A DNA stretch of 64,000 nucleotides from Cannabis sativa (taxonomy: Eukaryota > Streptophyta > Magnoliopsida > Rosales > Cannabaceae), in the NCBI RefSeq assembly GCF_029168945.1, contig NC_083604.1, positions 42,713,686 through 42,777,685 of the forward strand, given 5' to 3'. Under the pieces are notes generated by a model. It had not been told where the DNA came from. It did no database searches and worked only from the letters and a program-made list of their open reading frames with translations. The position numbers were made by a program, and so were the translations under genes. Below are positions 60,283 through 64,000 of the stretch, in pieces. Positions within the stretch are counted from its first letter, which is position 1. Each line of letters starts with the position of its first letter.

Positions 60283-60645
60283 GGGTAAATACCATTTTGG
60301 ACCCTGTGTTTTGTAAAAGTTGCCGATTGGACCCTCTGTTTTGTTAAATGACAAAATGGACCCTGTACTTTCAAAAATGGTAAAAATAGGACCCTGAACT
60401 GATTTTTTGTCAAAATAAAATTTAATAATAATCTAATGTAAAAGTGTTATGACAAAACTGTTTACATTTTTTGTATCTGTTTGTATTTTCAAGTTGGTTA
60501 TATTAAAAAAAAAGTTGTCAAAAATTAAGCTCAGGGTCCTATTTGTACCATTTTGGAAAATACAGGGTCCATTTTGTCATTTAACAAAACAGAGGGTCCA
60601 ATTGGTAACTTTTGTAAAACATAGGGTCCAAAATGGTATTTACCC
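60283..60645. mobile_element. Foldback MITE, 363 bp, Mutator-type 9-bp target duplication
   Basis: Ends read GGGTAAATACCATTTTGGAC inwards, with inverted repeats of about 130 bp each. Each arm carries four GGACCCT units at roughly 30-45-bp spacing. GTAGTTAAT flanks both sides (60274-60282, 60646-60654). Apparent open frames on both strands simply reflect the inverted repeats. Confidence 0.9.
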
Positions 60646-60654
60646 GTAGTTAAT

Positions 60655-61107
60655 AAGTATACTACTTACATAGTTTGTAAACAATGTGAGACTCTTATAA
60701 AATATATATATACTACTTAGAAGACATACTATAAAATAGATAAAATATTAATAGATAAATAGTAAAAAAAAATGTTCATAAGATGATATCTCATTTGATT
60801 TGTATTTTTCTTTATATATTGAGAAAAAAAATTATGTTCAATTTCATTTAAAATTTTAGTTTGAATATTTTTTGGCTAATAAAAATATAGAATTATATAT
60901 ATAAAATCTTAAAATAAAATTAACTTAATAAATTGTATATTATTATATATTACATCAAATATAAAAAACTTAAATATAAATAATGAAATGTATATTAGAT
61001 GAAAGATAAAAAATTATAAGACATTAAAAATAAAATAATAAGAACTCATAAGGTAAAAAATTAATCAACCACCCATAAACAAAAATAGTTTTGGATGAAT
61101 TAGTATG
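60655..61107. other. AT-rich spacer
   Basis: No coding, structural or repeat signal that I can support. Confidence 0.6.
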
Positions 61108-62040
61108 TGTTAGAGTTAGTTAGAGTCAGTCGGTTTAGATGTATGTTAAAATTTCAGTTACAACTGTAATATTACTTTCTTTTGTCACGTGTTCTTATTT
61201 CTCAATGTAACAGTACTCAGTATAAATACAATCTCAGCTCATCTTTCTTATTGAGCGTCTCTTTCATTTCATTCTCTGTTCTCTTCAATTTCTTTCTCTA
61301 CTTTCAACTCTCACATGGTATCATACCTATGGCTGATCCTAATGATCCTCGCACCAACGCTCCCCCTCGTCCACCACAAGCTCTGATCGATAATCAGGCT
61401 GCCGCTCTGCAATTTCAAGTTCCCAACACTCTGCTTCCATTAAACATCCGACTTGATCGCAATAATTACTCCTACTCGCGATCTTTAATCATCCCCTCTG
61501 TAAGGGCTCATGGTCTTGAAGGTGTTCTTCGTGGTACAACTCCTCGGCCAGAACCAATTCTTGCAGGTACGAACACGATAAACCCTCTCTTTGATCACTG
61601 GATTCGTTGTGATGCTCTTCTAATGAGTTGGCTCATGAATTCTCTTTCCGAGGCAATGCTTGGCCATGTCCTTCATTATGAATCTGCTGCGGATGTTTGG
61701 ACCGTCTTTGAGAGTCTCTTTGCCACTCAATCAAAAGCTCGACAATTGCAACTTCGCCTTTCCATTCAGACCACCAAGAAAGGGTCCATGACTGTTGATG
61801 AATACATATTGAAGATGAAGAATCTTGCTGATTCTCTTGCAGCAGCTGGACACAAACTTTCAGATCAAGAACTGGCGATGTATATTCTTGGAGGAGTTGG
61901 TCCCGAGTACGAAACAGTCGTGGTTCTAATGACTGCTAGAGCTGATGCCCTTACTTTACAAGAGGTTCAATACATGTTGCAGAATCAAGAAATGAGGATC
62001 GAACAAACAACTATGCCCAATCTCTCACAGTATGACATAA
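61108..62040 (+). mobile_element. Truncated Ty1/copia retrotransposon: LTR, primer site and gag
   Basis: A 208-bp LTR (61108-61315, TGTTAGAG to CTCACA) has a TATA box (61221-61228) and is followed directly by TGGTATCA (61316), a partial initiator Met tRNA site. Gag follows. Homology ends near 62033, where AT-rich DNA takes over. There is no pol and no second LTR. The short LTR suits Ale-like copia lineages. It is a different family from the gag-only elements. Confidence 0.8.
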
Positions 62041-62177
62041 AAAGAATAGTATTTATAACCTACATAGATAATGCCTATATAATTTATAAACAATGTAGGA
62101 CATTTAGTTTCATGTATTTTTGTAGTTGTATTCTAAACAAAATAAAAAAAAATCACAAAATTTTAAAAATAGAATAA
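61329..62177 (+). CDS. Copia gag, 3'-truncated, with non-homologous tail
   Basis: The gag start is ATG at 61329 (MADPNDPRT); an earlier in-frame ATG at 61182 lies inside the LTR and is upstream of the TATA box, so it is not used. The UBN2-type core is clear: LNIRLDRNNYSYSRSLI, AADVWTVFESLFATQSKAR, MTVDEYILKMKNLADSL, ELAMYILGGVGPEYE and VQYMLQNQEMRIEQ. Homology ends about residue 235; the remaining ~47 codons are AT-driven sequence (MYFCSCILNKIKKNH). The zinc knuckle and all of pol are missing, so this is a gene fragment. Confidence 0.82.
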   Translation: MADPNDPRTNAPPRPPQALIDNQAAALQFQVPNTLLPLNIRLDRNNYSYSRSLIIPSVRAHGLEGVLRGTTPRPEPILAGTNTINPLFDHWIRCDALLMSWLMNSLSEAMLGHVLHYESAADVWTVFESLFATQSKARQLQLRLSIQTTKKGSMTVDEYILKMKNLADSLAAAGHKLSDQELAMYILGGVGPEYETVVVLMTARADALTLQEVQYMLQNQEMRIEQTTMPNLSQYDIKRIVFITYIDNAYIIYKQCRTFSFMYFCSCILNKIKKNHKILKIE

Positions 62178-63458
62178 AAAAAAATTTAAGATGCCATCTA
62201 AACTTATTTTGTGCTTTCCTTTATATTATATATAGATAGATTAGAAGGGATGAATGTGGTGTTTGTGTTTTGGTAGTAAATGACTTTTTTTTTTCTTTTT
62301 GAATGAAAGGGATAAAACCTTAAAAGAAAATCAACTGGAAGAGAATACGGTAAATTAAATCCTAAAATAAAACCATTAAAATTAATTAATGAATTTCAAT
62401 AATAGTATTATAGTTTATATTATACTATAGAAGTAGAATTAAAATTTAAATAAATTAGAAAATTAGGAGATGAGAGATTAGAAAATAATGACAATTAGGC
62501 TGCCACATCAACTCTTAAAAACACTCTTTTATATATATATTGATATTTATTATATTGATTCTATTGAAACATTATCATAATAAATATATGAAATCAATAA
62601 TAACAATATAAATATTAATAATAATTAAATATTTATTAAACATGTATATACGTTAATAAAATATAAATAAAATTCGTAAATATATTTGTATATATATATT
62701 TAATTTGTATTAATAATTTTAGTAAATATATTATTTTAGTAATTGTATATCAAAATATAAATATTGACTTATCTATTTTTATATTTAACTTCATGCGTTT
62801 TTAAAAAAATTAATTGAAAATAATCAACATGTTAAAATCGTAAATATTTATATTTATTTCTATTATATAATGTGAATATGATGGTTATTTGTAAATTTTT
62901 ATAAGATTGTATTTGCTCATTTTTTTATAATATAATTACTTTACTTGTATATAATTGAAAATTACCCAAACTTATATGGTTAGCTAGAGGAGATCTCTTC
63001 TTTTTTAGAGATTCTTTTCTTTTAGACTATGTGATATTATTTTTATTTTCAATGAATTTGTTCATTATTACAAACATATATATATATATATGGAGGAGGT
63101 TTTAATGGTTACATTTAATATGTAACCATCATAATTACATTGTTGAATAGTTGTAATTAATTTAGAAATTAAAAAAATAATAATAAATAACTTGTAACTT
63201 GATACTTTACTTTCTTATAAAAACTTTAATTATATTTAAAATTAAATTACTAATAATTATTAATTAATTTTATACAATTTGTTAATTAGTAAAAATCTTG
63301 TAGCAATTATTTTTTTTAACTTAAATAATTAAAATAATTGCAACAAAACTCCTTATATTATAAAGTTATTACACACAAAACCTTAATTAATAAAAAATAG
63401 TATGAATGACCTCTAATTAGGTAATTTTACACTAAATATTACTTTTTAATACTTTTAA
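62178..63458. other. AT-rich spacer
   Basis: No gene. It contains the third copy of the dispersed repeat (62440-62530) and AT microsatellite runs (for example 63075-63092). Nothing else could be supported. Confidence 0.6.
62440..62530. repeat. Short dispersed repeat, third copy
   Basis: Shares aggagatgagagattagaaa and ttaggctgcca with 36600-36715 and 5405-5535 but lies outside the tandem unit. Confidence 0.55.
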
Positions 63459-63871
63459 GGGTGTGTTTGGAAGTAACTGTATAATTACTAGGTATGGTAA
63501 TTACTAGGGTAGTAATTACACAGTTTAGTAATTACACTATATTTTAAAATACAAGGTGTGTTTGAATATGAGGTGGTAATTACATATGAATTCCTAATAT
63601 CTTGTTTGACAAAATAGTTAGTGATTATATGGGAAAATAATATTTTTTAATAGCTAATGTTTAATATGGAATGTTTTTAGTAATTACACAGTGTAATTAC
63701 ATTCAATTCTCATGGGGGGCCATGAGAATTGGAGAGTGTAATTGGAACCCCTCAATTACTTCTAATTACACAGTTACAGTGTAATTACATGGTCAAACAA
63801 ACATGCCAAATTGTGTAATTACCTCCAATTACACACAAATCCAATTACATTGTGGCTTTCCAAACGCACCC
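63459..63871. mobile_element. Tourist-type MITE with TAA target duplication
   Basis: 413 bp. Left end GGGTGTGTTTGGAAG and right end, inverted, GGGTGCGTTTGGAAAG form imperfect terminal repeats. TAA flanks both (63456-63458, 63872-63874), as in PIF/Harbinger elements. The interior is packed with GTAATTAC palindromic segments, giving a strongly self-complementary structure. No transposase. Confidence 0.82.
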
Positions 63872-64000
63872 TAAGTGTCAAATTAGTGTGTTAGTCCAAT
63901 GTTGGTTCAAGTTATTTAGTTTTTTTCTTTTAAAAATAAAAAATTAAGTTAAAAAAATGTAATAACAACTATAAAATTAATGATCGTTAACTATTTTCGC

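Noticed and set aside
61182..61328. Upstream start of the copia gag frame
   Set aside because: This ATG lies within the LTR before the TATA box, and the peptide before 61329 has no gag homology.

Overview
This window is non-coding, repeat-dominated nuclear DNA of a flowering plant, almost certainly a eudicot. It is AT-rich and made largely of plant retrotransposon families: a Tekay/Del-type Ty3 chromovirus, copia-type gag elements, a plant L1 LINE with a C-terminal RNase H, Mutator-like and Tourist-like MITEs. I see no intact host gene, rRNA, tRNA or CRISPR array. The species cannot be named from the sequence.

The main architecture is a tandem duplication of a nested transposon block. Each copy contains, left to right: a minus-strand gag-only LTR element, a decayed Ty3 RT/RNase H fragment, an AT-rich stretch holding captured host exons, and a minus-strand L1 LINE carrying a solo LTR. 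Copy 1 runs from the window edge to 24445. Copy 2 runs from 24450 to about 57000. They join at 24446-24449 with a 4-base filler, where LINE ORF1 is fused to the middle of an LTR. After removal of later insertions the unit is about 20 kb.

The copies then took different insertions. In copy 1 the LINE-borne solo LTR holds a Ty3 chromovirus (LTR 10923-12999, one 1533-codon gag-pol frame at 13318-17919, LTR 17921-19990) preceded by 546 bp of a second pol end, the relic of a tandem element. Copy 1 also gained a solo LTR at 21137-23046, whose empty site is preserved in copy 2. In copy 2 the LINE has a 376-bp tRNA-like insertion at 40219-40594. Its solo LTR (41021-55058) is split by a gag-only LTR element (41960-54118), whose 3' LTR is in turn split by a solo LTR of the chromovirus family (50970-53041). 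All three layers keep 5-bp target-site duplications (CTCTA, GTTAA, ATCTT).

Right of copy 2 (57800-64000) is AT-rich DNA with a possible Helitron-type end, two non-autonomous Mutator-like elements with 9-bp target-site duplications (one possibly carrying captured sequence), a truncated copia element with a short LTR and gag, and a Tourist-type MITE.

The best candidate for something under-described is the gag-only LTR family (TR-GAG type). It has ~1.9-kb LTRs, a long leader, one gag gene with a zinc knuckle and no pol. Two copies of opposite orientation share a structured leader (two hairpins with the same CCCTAATGG core and a 22-bp motif used twice), an apparent conserved intron at the 3' end of gag, and repeated AGGGGTGGA motifs before the polypurine tract. 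Such elements would need an RT and integrase from another element; the intact chromovirus is a different superfamily and is not an obvious helper.
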